64,000 nucleotides of DNA, from the NCBI RefSeq assembly GCF_004022705.2, contig NZ_RZOY02000003.1:310001-374000 (forward strand), read 5' to 3'. The number at the start of each line of letters is the position of its first letter. The first letter of the stretch is position 1. The notes under the pieces are model-generated. The model did no database searches, was not told where the DNA came from, and saw nothing but the letters and a program-made list of their open reading frames with translations. Below, one piece after another: positions 39,402-48,318 of the stretch. Origin of the DNA: Mesorhizobium sp. M2D.F.Ca.ET.226.01.1.1 (GTDB taxonomy: Bacteria > Pseudomonadota > Alphaproteobacteria > Rhizobiales > Rhizobiaceae). The position numbers and the translations under genes are program-made.

Positions 39402-39535
39402 GCGGCCCTGCACCATGAACGCGCCGCCGCTGATGTGCAACAAATGGCCTGTGGCAAACTTGCTCATGTCCAGGCGAGATAGAGTCAGGCAATGTCGACG
39501 TCTTCGGCCATTCCAAGGCGCAGCCAGGACGCAAG
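39402..39535 (-). pseudogene. Decayed C-terminal end of a short-chain dehydrogenase
   Basis: On the minus strand one frame reads RLGMAEDVDIA, a stop, LYLAW, and the neighbouring frame continues MSKFATGHLLHISGGAFMVQG. This is the usual C-terminal pattern of SDR enzymes (G-x-P/A-E-D-I-A..LYLAS..TG-x-x-L-x-V-x-G-G), broken by one stop and one frameshift. No N-terminal part was found. Confidence 0.55.
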
Positions 39536-39735
39536 CCGCTGTTATTCGCCTGCCTCGGATCCATTTGCATTCCCGCTTAGCCCAATTCGCGGCGCGTCGA
39601 TGAATGGAAACGTGGGCGGTCCTAATATAAGGCTACGCAAGGCCAGATTCGGGGGATCGTTCTAATTCCGACAAAGACCCAGCTCTTCGGTCAGCCGGCC
39701 ATAGCAAGCGGACCGCCAACCGCCAGTCTCGGCCC
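39536..39735. other. Spacer before the lyase fusion gene
   Basis: Nothing recognisable: no ORF, no strong dyad. CTAATATAAGG near 39622 could be a -10 region of the fusion gene's promoter, without a clear -35. Confidence 0.35.
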
Positions 39736-42012
39736 ATGAGTGCTGGCCGCAAAAAGCGCCCGGTCTGGTTGCGCGTCTATCGTGAGCTCCGGCGGGCGGG
39801 CCGATACGTCTGCGCGCCGCTTGCCACCCTGGCCCGGATACGCGAACAGGCGAAAAACAAGGCCGCTCGCAATCTCCTGATGCGACAGCGCATCGAGGCA
39901 GCTCGCAAGGCCTATGAGGCGTCGCAATCCGAGCCGGTGAAGGACAGCTTCATGCTCGTCCGCATCATCGGCAACGATCTGGAACCGCGCCACAGAAAGG
40001 GTCAGTCATACGACAATGTCCGGTTCATCCTGGACAACGAACCGGCCTTCCCGGACTGCGAGAAATTCTGGATCGTCAACCGTATCGTCGACCCCAACGA
40101 GCAAGCGCGCATCGTCGACCTGTTGCAAAGCCGCGGTCAAAGCTTTCAAGTAATCCCGTTCGAGCTCGAAGCCTATCGGCAAATTCCCTGGAACACAGAA
40201 GCGTTGGCAGCAAACGAATCCAGGTTTGCCAACGCCGGCAACCGGCCGGGTGGAGAGAATGCGTCGCGTTATGAAACGCATGTGCGGCGCTTCAAGAACC
40301 TCTATGTGATGAACAACAACGGTGCGCGCAACGCGGCGCTGGAGATTGCCCGCGCGCGTGCCAGGTGGCTGATGCCCTGGGACGGCAATTGCTATCTGAC
40401 AGCGCCGGCCTTCCAGCAAATCCGGACGGCGACCGGGCAAAACCCTTATTTTCGCTATGTCGTCGTGCCGATGGCGCGCATCGTCGACAACGCGCTGCTC
40501 CTCGACGGGGGATTCACGCCGCAGGCGAACGAAGAGCCGCAGATCATTTTTCGCAGTGATACGGCCGAGCTCTTCGACGAAACATACGGCTATGGGCGAC
40601 GGCCGAAGATCGAAATGCTGTGGCGGCTCGGCGTCCCGGGACCATGGGACCGGTTCCGCGACGACGCATGGGATTTCCCACGCGCTCGCCTTGCGGAGGA
40701 TGCCGGGCTTTTCCAGAACGCAGGCTGGGTTGCCCGTTTGGATTCAGGGCGTGCGGATCTGGAAATCGGCCGTGCCGGTTTCCGCGCCCGGCTGGGCCAG
40801 CGCGACGAGGCGATCATCGGCATGCTCGACCGTTGCGATGCGAGCGCGATCGCCCGAAAGCTCGATCCCGCTCGCCTGGTCTATTATGACGAGGACAGGC
40901 TTGCCGCCGCGCGCCAGGGGCAAGACCTGCAGATCCAAAAGGAGCTGCGCGCCCATGCTGAGCAGGCGCTTCTGCGCGGTCCGTTCAGCGTCATGGACAA
41001 GAGCGGCCGTGCCCCGAGCGGCGACCCGCACGACTATTTCCAGCCGGCCCCCTATTGGTGGCCCGATCCGCGCAAGCCCGATGGCCTCCCCTTCATCCGG
41101 CGCGACGGCGAACATGCCCCCGGCACCGCATTGTATTCGGCGGGCAGCGAAGCCTACGACCGGACACGCCTGCAACGGGTTCTGGACGACACCACCGTGC
41201 TTGCCCTGGCGGCGACCGTGCTCGGCGAGCCGCGTTACGCAAGTCATGCCGCCGGGCTCGTCCGGACCTGGTTCGTGGACCCAGCGACCAGCATGAACCC
41301 GAATATGCGCTATGCGCAGGTGCGATGGGGCCACGACAACAATGAAGGTCCAGGATACGGCATCCTCGACCTTGCGGACCTCTACTTCTTTCTCGATGCC
41401 GTCAGGTTGGTCGAGCGAAGCGGTGCGTTGGACGCGCGCGACAGCCAGGCCTTCAGGGCTTGGCTCCGGTCATATTGCGAATGGCTGGATACCGCGCCGG
41501 CCGCGATTTTCGAATTCTACCGGCTGAACAACCACGGCGTTTTCTTCGACCTGCAGCGGGCGGCCATCGCGGCGTTCCTGGGTGACGGCGCGGCGCTTGC
41601 GAAAGCGGGGCTCTATGCCCGCGAACGGATAGCGGACCAGATCGCCGCCGACGGCCGCTTGCCTGAGGAACTGTCGCGCCCCCGCCCGAGGCACTACGCC
41701 CTATCTGCCTTGCAGGGCTGGACGGCGCTGGCGCGAGTCCTGTCCTCGGTCGGCGACGATCTCTGGGCGTACCGGGCGAAGGACGGACAGGGGCTGGTCG
41801 CGGCCCTGCGCTGGGCAGCGGCACATTCCGATACGCTTGCCACGATCCGCGGCGAAACATTCGATGGGGAGCGCATCCAGCCCTTGCTGGATGATCTGGC
41901 GCGGCATCATCCCGACCAAGCCGCGCCTGCAGGCTCGCAACCAGGAGCCGCGAAGCTGGTCTTCCATCCGGACTGCGCGATCCCGCCATTCTGGATCTGG
42001 CGGCGGGCTTGA
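39736..42012 (+). CDS. Glycosyltransferase-like / alginate-lyase-family fusion protein
   Basis: 758 aa in two parts. Residues ~1-65 are basic. Residues ~70-300 contain FMLVRIIGNDLEPRH, CEKFWIVNRIVDPNEQ, NNGARNAALEIARARARWLMPWDGNCYLT. The phrase resembles a GT-A nucleotide-sugar transferase core (acidic WDGN), but I cannot assign a family. Residues ~410-740 match the alginate lyase family (PF05426-type alpha/alpha toroid): DYFQPAPYWWPDPRKPDGLPF at ~433, NNHGVFFDLQ at ~598, RPRPRHYALSALQGW. No signal peptide is visible. It ends 4 bp from the convergent transferase gene. A polysaccharide-processing role beside gmd/fcl is inferred; no SD precedes the ATG. Confidence 0.75.
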   Translation: MSAGRKKRPVWLRVYRELRRAGRYVCAPLATLARIREQAKNKAARNLLMRQRIEAARKAYEASQSEPVKDSFMLVRIIGNDLEPRHRKGQSYDNVRFILDNEPAFPDCEKFWIVNRIVDPNEQARIVDLLQSRGQSFQVIPFELEAYRQIPWNTEALAANESRFANAGNRPGGENASRYETHVRRFKNLYVMNNNGARNAALEIARARARWLMPWDGNCYLTAPAFQQIRTATGQNPYFRYVVVPMARIVDNALLLDGGFTPQANEEPQIIFRSDTAELFDETYGYGRRPKIEMLWRLGVPGPWDRFRDDAWDFPRARLAEDAGLFQNAGWVARLDSGRADLEIGRAGFRARLGQRDEAIIGMLDRCDASAIARKLDPARLVYYDEDRLAAARQGQDLQIQKELRAHAEQALLRGPFSVMDKSGRAPSGDPHDYFQPAPYWWPDPRKPDGLPFIRRDGEHAPGTALYSAGSEAYDRTRLQRVLDDTTVLALAATVLGEPRYASHAAGLVRTWFVDPATSMNPNMRYAQVRWGHDNNEGPGYGILDLADLYFFLDAVRLVERSGALDARDSQAFRAWLRSYCEWLDTAPAAIFEFYRLNNHGVFFDLQRAAIAAFLGDGAALAKAGLYARERIADQIAADGRLPEELSRPRPRHYALSALQGWTALARVLSSVGDDLWAYRAKDGQGLVAALRWAAAHSDTLATIRGETFDGERIQPLLDDLARHHPDQAAPAGSQPGAAKLVFHPDCAIPPFWIWRRA

Positions 42013-42016
42013 TTAC

Positions 42017-43513
42017 TCATTTTGCTCCCGGACCGCGCCTTGCCGTTATGGCCGACCGGATCACCAGCTCATTCTCCTGAAAGAGCCTGTTGGCAGGCTC
42101 CGCCTGCAATGACAGGGCGGCCATCGCCAGCGCGGCCTCCGTTCTGCCCAGAGCCGCGTGAAGGATATGCGCAGCGCATGCGGCTGCATAGGCGTGGGAG
42201 GCCCTGCCCGCGGCAATATAGAGATCGAAGTCGTTCGCCATGACAAAGTCGCGCCATGAACGGCTGGTCAGCAGCTTCATGATCTCGGTCGGGACTTCGC
42301 CGGAAGCGTCGAACTCCTTGGTCATGAACCGCCTCAGGATCGCCTCGCCCGACGAATAATTCTTGTCGCGAAAATGGCTCGCCGCTATCTTCAGCGCATA
42401 GGCACCGTTGTGCGGATCGAGCGCCAGGGCCTTTTCCAGGATTTCCCTGGCCTCAGCCGGGCTGATCGCGTCTTCCAGCAGATAGAAGGCCCATTGGTAG
42501 CCAAACGCCGCCTCCAGCGGATGGTAGTCGGATTGCCGGGCTTTTAATTCCTCGAGGATCATGCCCGCCGCCCGGTGTCGATTGAACAGCGCCTTGGGTC
42601 TCAGGACCGGAGCGCCGCCCATCACCGAGGCGATGGTCGCGAACACGCTGCTCCCCGCGTAGATTTGCCGACACTGCGCCATCAGCGCCATCTCGAAAAA
42701 TGCTCTGAGCGTCCCGTCGGCGAATTCATTCGCTCCGAAATCCTCGGTGAGGAAAGCGCCTGTCTCCGATTTCAGATAGGCGAGCATCGCCCGGTCCTGG
42801 CCGACAAGCAGGGTCGCAAGGCCCTTCGATGCAAGCTTCGACACGATCGCCCTGGCCAGCGGCGCGGGAATGGCCTTTTCGCCGAATTCCAGCCTTGAAC
42901 GATAGGGGCCATAGACAATGTCGCCGCTGCGCAGATGGAGCGCCGCCATCGGGCGCGAGGCCCACCGCTTTTTGGCGGCGGCGATGGCGGCCGCCACGGG
43001 CGCGGAAAAGCCGAGCGCGGCGAACGCCTCATGTCTCCATCTGGCCCGCTTGCTGGCCGGCATCCTGGCCTTGAACCAGCCATGCCGGAGCGATTTCAGG
43101 ATCTGAAAATCATTGCAGATCCAGCCTTGCAGATCGGATTGGGCGGCTTCTGCCTCGAGGCTCCTGCGGGTGAAACAGGTGCCCTCAAGGGTGGAGAACC
43201 GGGCCGCGTCTATCTCCTCTCCCAGCCAGTGCTTCTCGATGAAGCCGGCGGAAAACACATTGTCGACCCGGTCGACCGCGTGGAATTGCATGTCCGCGAC
43301 GGATTGTCCGTTCCAAGTGAAGCCGAAACGGCATCCCAAATTGTCGGCGAGGCATTTTGCGTTGACGATCGCGACCAGACGCCCTCCGAGGCCATCCTCC
43401 CTGGTCGCCGCGAAGATCTTCGTGGAGAAATCACTCAAGCGTCTCAACCTTGCATGCCGGGCACATATTGCCGATGGCTGGATACCGCGCCCGCCGCGAT
43501 ATTGGAATTTCAT
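42017..43513 (-). CDS. Transferase-like protein with HLRSGD motif and TPR-like tail (paralog A)
   Basis: ~498 aa from the ATG at 43513, though the first ~17 codons lie antisense to a lyase relic and a TTG at ~43447 may be the older start. The core is EDGLGGRLVAIVNAKCLADNLG, FHAVDRVDNVFSAGFIEKHWLG, AALHLRSGDIVYGPYRSRL (~193) and LLVGQDRAMLAYLKSETG. H-x-R-x-GD is the GDP-sugar contact motif of GT11/GT23/NodZ-like fucosyltransferases; with gmd/fcl next door, a fucosyltransferase is plausible. The C-terminal ~130 residues show TPR/Sel1-like helices (AREILEKALALDPHNGAYAL). About half identical by eye to paralog B. Function is inference. Confidence 0.7.
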   Translation of the reverse strand: MKFQYRGGRGIQPSAICARHARLRRLSDFSTKIFAATREDGLGGRLVAIVNAKCLADNLGCRFGFTWNGQSVADMQFHAVDRVDNVFSAGFIEKHWLGEEIDAARFSTLEGTCFTRRSLEAEAAQSDLQGWICNDFQILKSLRHGWFKARMPASKRARWRHEAFAALGFSAPVAAAIAAAKKRWASRPMAALHLRSGDIVYGPYRSRLEFGEKAIPAPLARAIVSKLASKGLATLLVGQDRAMLAYLKSETGAFLTEDFGANEFADGTLRAFFEMALMAQCRQIYAGSSVFATIASVMGGAPVLRPKALFNRHRAAGMILEELKARQSDYHPLEAAFGYQWAFYLLEDAISPAEAREILEKALALDPHNGAYALKIAASHFRDKNYSSGEAILRRFMTKEFDASGEVPTEIMKLLTSRSWRDFVMANDFDLYIAAGRASHAYAAACAAHILHAALGRTEAALAMAALSLQAEPANRLFQENELVIRSAITARRGPGAK

Positions 43514-43558
43514 TGGGGTGCGCGATCTCGCCATTCTGTATCTGTGGCGGCGGACCTG
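43464..43558 (+). pseudogene. Deletion scar of a second lyase-fusion gene
   Basis: Bases 43464-43509 match 41471-41516 of the lyase gene with five mismatches (reading YC-WLDTAPAAI-EF in both). Bases 43518-43563 match 41972-42016, the lyase 3' end including its stop and the 4-bp gap, with a 2-bp insertion and a few substitutions. The ~455 bp between, and everything upstream, are missing. It lies between paralog A's start and paralog B's stop. Confidence 0.85.
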
Positions 43559-43559
43559 A

Positions 43560-45029
43560 CTACCTCGCGCCAAGTCCACGCAGCCAGGCGATCCGCCATC
43601 TTGCCTTGGCGACCAGGCCGGACTGGGGCTTCCTGCCTTGCAGGATGCGTTGCCTGACCTTCCGCAGGATCGGGTCCGCCGGAGCGGCATTGACCGTCCG
43701 CTGCGCCATCGCCAGCGCCCTTTCCCGATCCGTCGCCGTTTGTTGGAGTATCCAGGCCGAACATGCCGCGGCATAGGGATAGCCTGCTTCGCCGGCGGCA
43801 TGGAAGAACGCGAAATCCGCGGCATATGGATATCTGTCCGACATCATCTCTCCAAGCAGCCGCATGATCGTCACCGGTATTTTGCGGCGCGCCTGAAATT
43901 GCCGCGTCACCACGGACTTCAACATGGCCTCGCCCGAAGCGTAGTCGCGCTCGCGAAAATAGGCCGACGCCATCTTCAGCGGATAGGCATCATTGTCCGG
44001 ATCGAGGGCGCGCGCCTTCTCCAGGATCTCGCGCGCCTGGCCGGGGGCAGCGGTCTGCTCGATGGCCAGGAACGCGGACTGGTAGCCGAAGGCGGCTTCG
44101 CGCGGATCGTAGTCCGCCTCGTGGTTCTTCAATTCGTTGAGAATGATCGCGGCTGCTCGCGGCGCGTCGTGGAGCGTGGTCGGGTACATGAGGGGCACAT
44201 CCCCCATCAGCGACGCTATCTCGGCGTAGATGCTGCGTCCCGCGTAGATCTGCCGGCAGCGCGCCATCAGCGTCATCTCGAAGAACGCTTTCAGGGTCTC
44301 GTCCGCGAACGCGTCGGCGCCGAAATCGCTGGTCAGCATCGCCCCGGTCTCGGCCTTCAGATAGTCGAGCGTCGCGCGATGCTGCCCGATCAGCAGCGTC
44401 GCCATGCCCAATCGCGAAAGCTCCGAGACGATCGCCTTGGCAAGGGTCGCGGGAATGACCTTCCCGGCAAAGACAAGATTCGTACGATATTTGCCATGCA
44501 CGATGTCGCCGCTGCGCAGGTGAAGCGCCGCCGTTGGACCCGGAAAACGGCTTTCATTGGCGCTGTCGATCGCTTCCTTGACTGCTGTTGAATAATTGAA
44601 GCTGCGCAACGTTGCTGACTGGCCGACGAGTTGCGTGGGTTCGCCGCGATAATGCGTCAGGATGCGGAAATCGTCGCAGATCCAGCCGCGCAGTTTCCTC
44701 TCCTTGGCGACCTCGCCCAGGCTGCGCCCGGCGAGAGCGGCCTCGTCGAGAATGCCGAAGCTGGACGTCTTGATCTTTCCGCCAAGCCAATGCCTTTCAA
44801 TGAAATCAGGTGAAAAAATCCTGTCGGCGGCCTCGACGCTGTGGAACTTTTTTTCGCCCGCGCCCCTTCGGGCCCAGGTGAAGCCGAAGCGGTAACCAAA
44901 GGTGTCGGCAAGCGCCTTGGCGTTTACCATCGCCAGAAGGCGGCCGCCCAGCCCGTCGATCCTGGTGGCGGCGATCAGCGTCGAAGCGGGATCAGTCGGC
45001 GCCAAGACGGATGTCGCCCTTTTCGACAT
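43560..45029 (-). CDS. Transferase-like protein with HLRSGD motif and TPR-like tail (paralog B)
   Basis: 489 aa from the ATG at 45029, which overlaps the end of fcl by 38 bp, so it is coupled to the GDP-fucose genes. The core mirrors paralog A: RIDGLGGRLLAMVNAKALADTFGYRFGFTW, FIERHWLGGKIKTSSF, AALHLRSGDIVHGKYRTNL (~169), LLIGQHRATLDYLKAETGAM, ARCRQIYAGRSIYAEIASLMGD, in parts. The tail has TPR-like helices (AREILEKARALDPDNDAYPLKMASAYF). The gene order gmd-fcl-this gene suggests use of GDP-L-fucose, probably on a surface glycan. No membrane segment or signal is seen. Confidence 0.75.
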   Translation of the reverse strand: MSKRATSVLAPTDPASTLIAATRIDGLGGRLLAMVNAKALADTFGYRFGFTWARRGAGEKKFHSVEAADRIFSPDFIERHWLGGKIKTSSFGILDEAALAGRSLGEVAKERKLRGWICDDFRILTHYRGEPTQLVGQSATLRSFNYSTAVKEAIDSANESRFPGPTAALHLRSGDIVHGKYRTNLVFAGKVIPATLAKAIVSELSRLGMATLLIGQHRATLDYLKAETGAMLTSDFGADAFADETLKAFFEMTLMARCRQIYAGRSIYAEIASLMGDVPLMYPTTLHDAPRAAAIILNELKNHEADYDPREAAFGYQSAFLAIEQTAAPGQAREILEKARALDPDNDAYPLKMASAYFRERDYASGEAMLKSVVTRQFQARRKIPVTIMRLLGEMMSDRYPYAADFAFFHAAGEAGYPYAAACSAWILQQTATDRERALAMAQRTVNAAPADPILRKVRQRILQGRKPQSGLVAKARWRIAWLRGLGAR

Positions 45030-45960
45030 GTTCGAGAAACCACGCATAGGTCTGCTGCAATCCATCGCGCAGCGCGTATTTCGGACGCCAGCCGGTCGCG
45101 AACAGCCGCGACACATCCAGCAGCTTTCGCGCCATGCCGTCCGGCTTCGTCGGATCGAAGGTGATCTCGGCGCTCAGGCCGACGACCGAGACTATGGTCC
45201 GCGCAAGCTCGGCGATCGTGACGTCCTCGCCGCTGCCGACATTGACGTGGCTGTCGCCGGAATAATTCTTCAAAAGCCAGACAAAGGCGTCTGCGGCGTC
45301 GTCGACATGCAGGAACTCACGCATCGGCCGACCCGAACCCCATACCGGCAGGGTTTTTTGGCCGGCACGCCTGGCCTCATGCGCCTTCCGCATCAGCGCC
45401 GGCACGACATGGCTGCTGTCGAGGTCGAAATTGTCGCCCGGACCGTAAAGGTTGGTCGGCATGGCCGAGATGAAATTGACGCCATATTGCCGCCGGTAGG
45501 CCTGGCAGAGTTTCAACCCGGCGATCTTGGCGACGGCATACCATTCGTTGGTCGGTTCGAGCGGGCCGGTGAGCAGCGCGTCTTCCGGGATCGGCTGCGG
45601 CGCAAGTTTCGGATAGATGCAGGATGAGCCGAGGAACAGAAGTTTCTGCACCTCGCTGCGGAAAGCGGCCTCGATGACGTTGGTCTGCACGACGAGATTT
45701 TCGTAAAGAAAATCCACCGGGAAGCTGTCATTGGCAAGAATGCCGCCGACCTTGGCGGCCGCCATGATCACCGCATCGGGCCGCCGGTCCTCCATCCAGC
45801 GGCGCACGCCGGCCTGGTCGAGAAGGTCGAGCTCGCTCCGCGCGACGGTCAGGATCTCGCAATCCTCGCCCGCCAGACGGCGTACCAGCGCCGAGCCGAC
45901 CATGCCGCGATGGCCGGCGACGAAAATACGCTTTCCCTTGAGATCGAAATTGTTGCCCAT
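44992..45960 (-). CDS. fcl: GDP-L-fucose synthase
   Basis: 322 aa from the ATG at 45960 (AGGGA 8 bases upstream). An NADPH-dependent 3,5-epimerase/4-reductase that turns GDP-4-keto-6-deoxy-mannose into GDP-L-fucose. Motifs: Rossmann IFVAGHRGMVGSALVRRL, SDR-type SSCIYPKLAPQPIPE, the catalytic Y-x-x-x-K in WYAVAKIAGLKLCQAY, and MPTNLYGPGDNFDL. It starts 11 bp after the gmd stop, so gmd-fcl-paralog B form an operon. Confidence 0.96.
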   Translation of the reverse strand: MGNNFDLKGKRIFVAGHRGMVGSALVRRLAGEDCEILTVARSELDLLDQAGVRRWMEDRRPDAVIMAAAKVGGILANDSFPVDFLYENLVVQTNVIEAAFRSEVQKLLFLGSSCIYPKLAPQPIPEDALLTGPLEPTNEWYAVAKIAGLKLCQAYRRQYGVNFISAMPTNLYGPGDNFDLDSSHVVPALMRKAHEARRAGQKTLPVWGSGRPMREFLHVDDAADAFVWLLKNYSGDSHVNVGSGEDVTIAELARTIVSVVGLSAEITFDPTKPDGMARKLLDVSRLFATGWRPKYALRDGLQQTYAWFLEHVEKGDIRLGAD

Positions 45961-45971
45961 GGCGCGAATCC

Positions 45972-47060
45972 CTAAATGGAGCGACCGCTGCGCCATGCGC
46001 CGCCTGCGGCACGCGTCAGGTCGGTCCGAACCATCTCCGCCACCAGGTCCCTGAAGGTGACCGTGGCCGACCAGCCCAGAACGTTCCTTGCCTTGGTGGC
46101 GTCGCCAATCAGCGTGTCAACCTCGGTTGGCCGGAAATAGCGCGGATCGACCCGCACCAGCACCGTGCCCGAAGCTTCATCGATGCCGACTTCATCGACG
46201 CCCCCGCCTTGCCAGCGGATGGTTCGTCCGGTTTCAGCGAAGGCCAGCTCGACGAACTCGCGCACCGAATGGGTCTCGCCGGTCGCGAGCACGAAATCGT
46301 CCGGCTCACCATGTTGGAGGATGCGCCACATGCCCTCGACATAGTCACGCGCATGGCCCCAATCGCGCTGGGCATCGAGATTGCCGAGATAGAGCGTGTC
46401 CTGCAGCCCATTGTGGATCGAGGCCGCGGCGCGCGTGATCTTGCGGGTGACGAAGGTTTCGCCGCGCGTCGGGCTTTCATGGTTGAACAGGATGCCGTTT
46501 GACGCGAACAGGCCATAGGCTTGGCGATAATTGACCGTGATCCAGTAGGCATAAAGCTTGGCCGCCGCATAGGGCGAGCGCGGCCGGAAAGGCGTATTCT
46601 CGTTCTGTGGGGTTTCCGCCGCCTGGCCATAAAGCTCCGAGGTCGAGGCCTGATAGAAGCGCACCGATTTGTCGAGGCCGAGGATGCGGATTGCCTCGAG
46701 CAGCCTCAGCGTGCCCAAGGCATCGGCATTGGCGGTGTATTCAGGGGTTTCGAAACTCACCTGGACATGGCTTTGGGCGCCGAGATTGTAGATCTCGCTC
46801 GGCCTCGTCTCCTGCACGAGGCGGATCAGATTGGTCGCATCTGTGAGATCGCCATAATGCAGAAAGAAGCGCGCGCCGCTCTCATGCGGATCGACATACA
46901 TGTCGTCGACACGCTCGGTGTTGAAGGAAGACGACCGGCGTTTGACGCCGTGGACGACATAGCCCTTTCCGAGCAACAGCTCAGCCAGATAGGCCCCGTC
47001 CTGTCCGGTCACGCCGGTGATAAGGGCGACTTTGCCTGCCCCAGCCACTTTGTCAGTCAT
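45972..47060 (-). CDS. gmd: GDP-mannose 4,6-dehydratase
   Basis: 362 aa. It makes GDP-4-keto-6-deoxy-D-mannose from GDP-mannose, the first step to GDP-L-fucose. Motifs: [53 protein letters not shown], the catalytic [10 protein letters not shown], and [17 protein letters not shown]. First gene of the minus-strand operon; only 75 bp separate it from the DUF993 gene upstream, which ends there on the same strand. Confidence 0.97.
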   Translation of the reverse strand: MTDKVAGAGKVALITGVTGQDGAYLAELLLGKGYVVHGVKRRSSSFNTERVDDMYVDPHESGARFFLHYGDLTDATNLIRLVQETRPSEIYNLGAQSHVQVSFETPEYTANADALGTLRLLEAIRILGLDKSVRFYQASTSELYGQAAETPQNENTPFRPRSPYAAAKLYAYWITVNYRQAYGLFASNGILFNHESPTRGETFVTRKITRAAASIHNGLQDTLYLGNLDAQRDWGHARDYVEGMWRILQHGEPDDFVLATGETHSVREFVELAFAETGRTIRWQGGGVDEVGIDEASGTVLVRVDPRYFRPTEVDTLIGDATKARNVLGWSATVTFRDLVAEMVRTDLTRAAGGAWRSGRSI

Positions 47061-47135
47061 TGCCTTGTTCGTCCGCGCCTATTTTCGGCAAACGAATACG
47101 ATTTGTCGACGGAAGGCAAATCCCCGGGGGACGAC

Positions 47136-48290
47136 TCAGAGGCCTGCTGTCGCCAGCAGGGTCTTCATCCTGGAGACGGCAAGGTCAGGGTTGGCCAGCA
47201 ATCCGGCCTGATCGGCAAGGCGAAAGATGTCGGCGTAGTGGCATATGCCGCGCGCTGATTGCATGCCGCCCACCATGGTGAAATGGTCCTGATGCCCGTT
47301 CAGCCAGGCCATGAAGACGATGCCGGCCTTGTAGTATTCGGTCGGCGCCTCGAAGATTTTTCGCGACAGCGGCACGGTCGGCGCCATCAGCGCGTCATAG
47401 CCGGCACGATCGCCTTCGGCCAGCTTCGCCAGCGCGGCGTTGGCCACCGGCGCGATGGCGTCGAAGATGCCGAGCAGCGCGTGTGAGTGTCTTTTGCCGT
47501 CGCCGGCGATCAGCTCCGGATAGTTGAAATCATCGCCGGTGAACATCACGACGCCTTCTGGCAACCGGTCGCGCAGAAGCACTTCCTTGCCGGCGTCGAG
47601 CAGCGATATTTTTATGCCCTCGACCTTGTCCGCATGCCGCTCAATGATGGCGACGACCGTGTCGAGCGCCGCGTCGAAATCGTTGCTGCCCCAATAGCCC
47701 TTGAGCGCCGGATCGAACATGTCGCCCAGCCAGTGCAGGATCACCTTGCCCGATGCCTGGGAGAGCATCCGGTCATAGACGCGAAAATAATCGTCCGGCC
47801 CCTTGGCCACCGCCGCCAGCGCGCGGCTCGCCATCATGATCGCCTTGCCGCCCTCGCCTTCGATGAAGCCGAACTGCTCCTCATAGGCGCTGATGACGTC
47901 GTCAAGCGTTTTTGCTGCCGCCGGCGCCAGATGATCGGTTCCCGCCCCTGAAGCAAGGTCGGCGCCCGGCACTGTCCTGGCCTTGGCGATCGAGCGGCGG
48001 ATCAGTTCCCTGGCGCTCGCCCAGTCGAAGCCCATGCCGCGCTGCGAGGTATCCATGGCTTCGGCGATGCGGAAGCCGAGCCGCCACAGATGATGGCGAA
48101 ACGCCATAGTCTTGTCCCAGTCGACCGCTGGCCGCGACCACGGATTGGTCATCGCGATCGGATCGGCGACGACGTGGGCCGCGGCATAGGCGATGCGCGA
48201 AAAACACGCGCCTTCACTCGGCGCAACCGGTCTGCCGACGAGCCGGTACCTGATCCGGTCGCCGTTTTCCGCAGGCAAGATGATGTCCAT
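47136..48290 (-). CDS. DUF993 family protein (TIM-barrel, DHDPS-like)
   Basis: 384 aa member of DUF993, predicted to adopt a TIM-barrel fold distantly like dihydrodipicolinate synthases (RIAYAAAHVVADPIAMTNPW, GKVILHWLGDMFDPALKGYWGS, EGIKISLLDAGKEVLLRDRLPEGVVMFTGDDFNYPELI, in parts). The K in GIKISL and the D-D-F-N-Y segment could be catalytic; aldolase-type chemistry is inference. SD GGGAGAG is 4-5 bases before the ATG. A LacI-type operator lies 29 bp upstream, matching one before the divergent lacI gene, so it belongs to the catabolic regulon and not to the fucose operon. Confidence 0.85.
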   Translation of the reverse strand: MDIILPAENGDRIRYRLVGRPVAPSEGACFSRIAYAAAHVVADPIAMTNPWSRPAVDWDKTMAFRHHLWRLGFRIAEAMDTSQRGMGFDWASARELIRRSIAKARTVPGADLASGAGTDHLAPAAAKTLDDVISAYEEQFGFIEGEGGKAIMMASRALAAVAKGPDDYFRVYDRMLSQASGKVILHWLGDMFDPALKGYWGSNDFDAALDTVVAIIERHADKVEGIKISLLDAGKEVLLRDRLPEGVVMFTGDDFNYPELIAGDGKRHSHALLGIFDAIAPVANAALAKLAEGDRAGYDALMAPTVPLSRKIFEAPTEYYKAGIVFMAWLNGHQDHFTMVGGMQSARGICHYADIFRLADQAGLLANPDLAVSRMKTLLATAGL

Positions 48291-48318
48291 CGAACTCTCC
48301 CGTTGCGGCTCCTATAAC

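Noticed and set aside
43638..44591. 317-codon plus-strand frame over paralog B
   Set aside because: Antisense shadow; paralog B is supported by similarity to paralog A and by its coupling to fcl.
42017..45029. NodZ (nodulation fucosyltransferase) for either paralog
   Set aside because: Only the H-x-R-x-GD motif is shared; overall length, TPR-like tail and absence of nod genes or nod boxes argue against it.
38949..47100. Genomic island inserted at tRNA-Val
   Set aside because: Polysaccharide genes follow a tRNA, but no integrase and no direct repeat of the tRNA 3' end was found by eye up to 47 kb, and GC content looks like that of the core.
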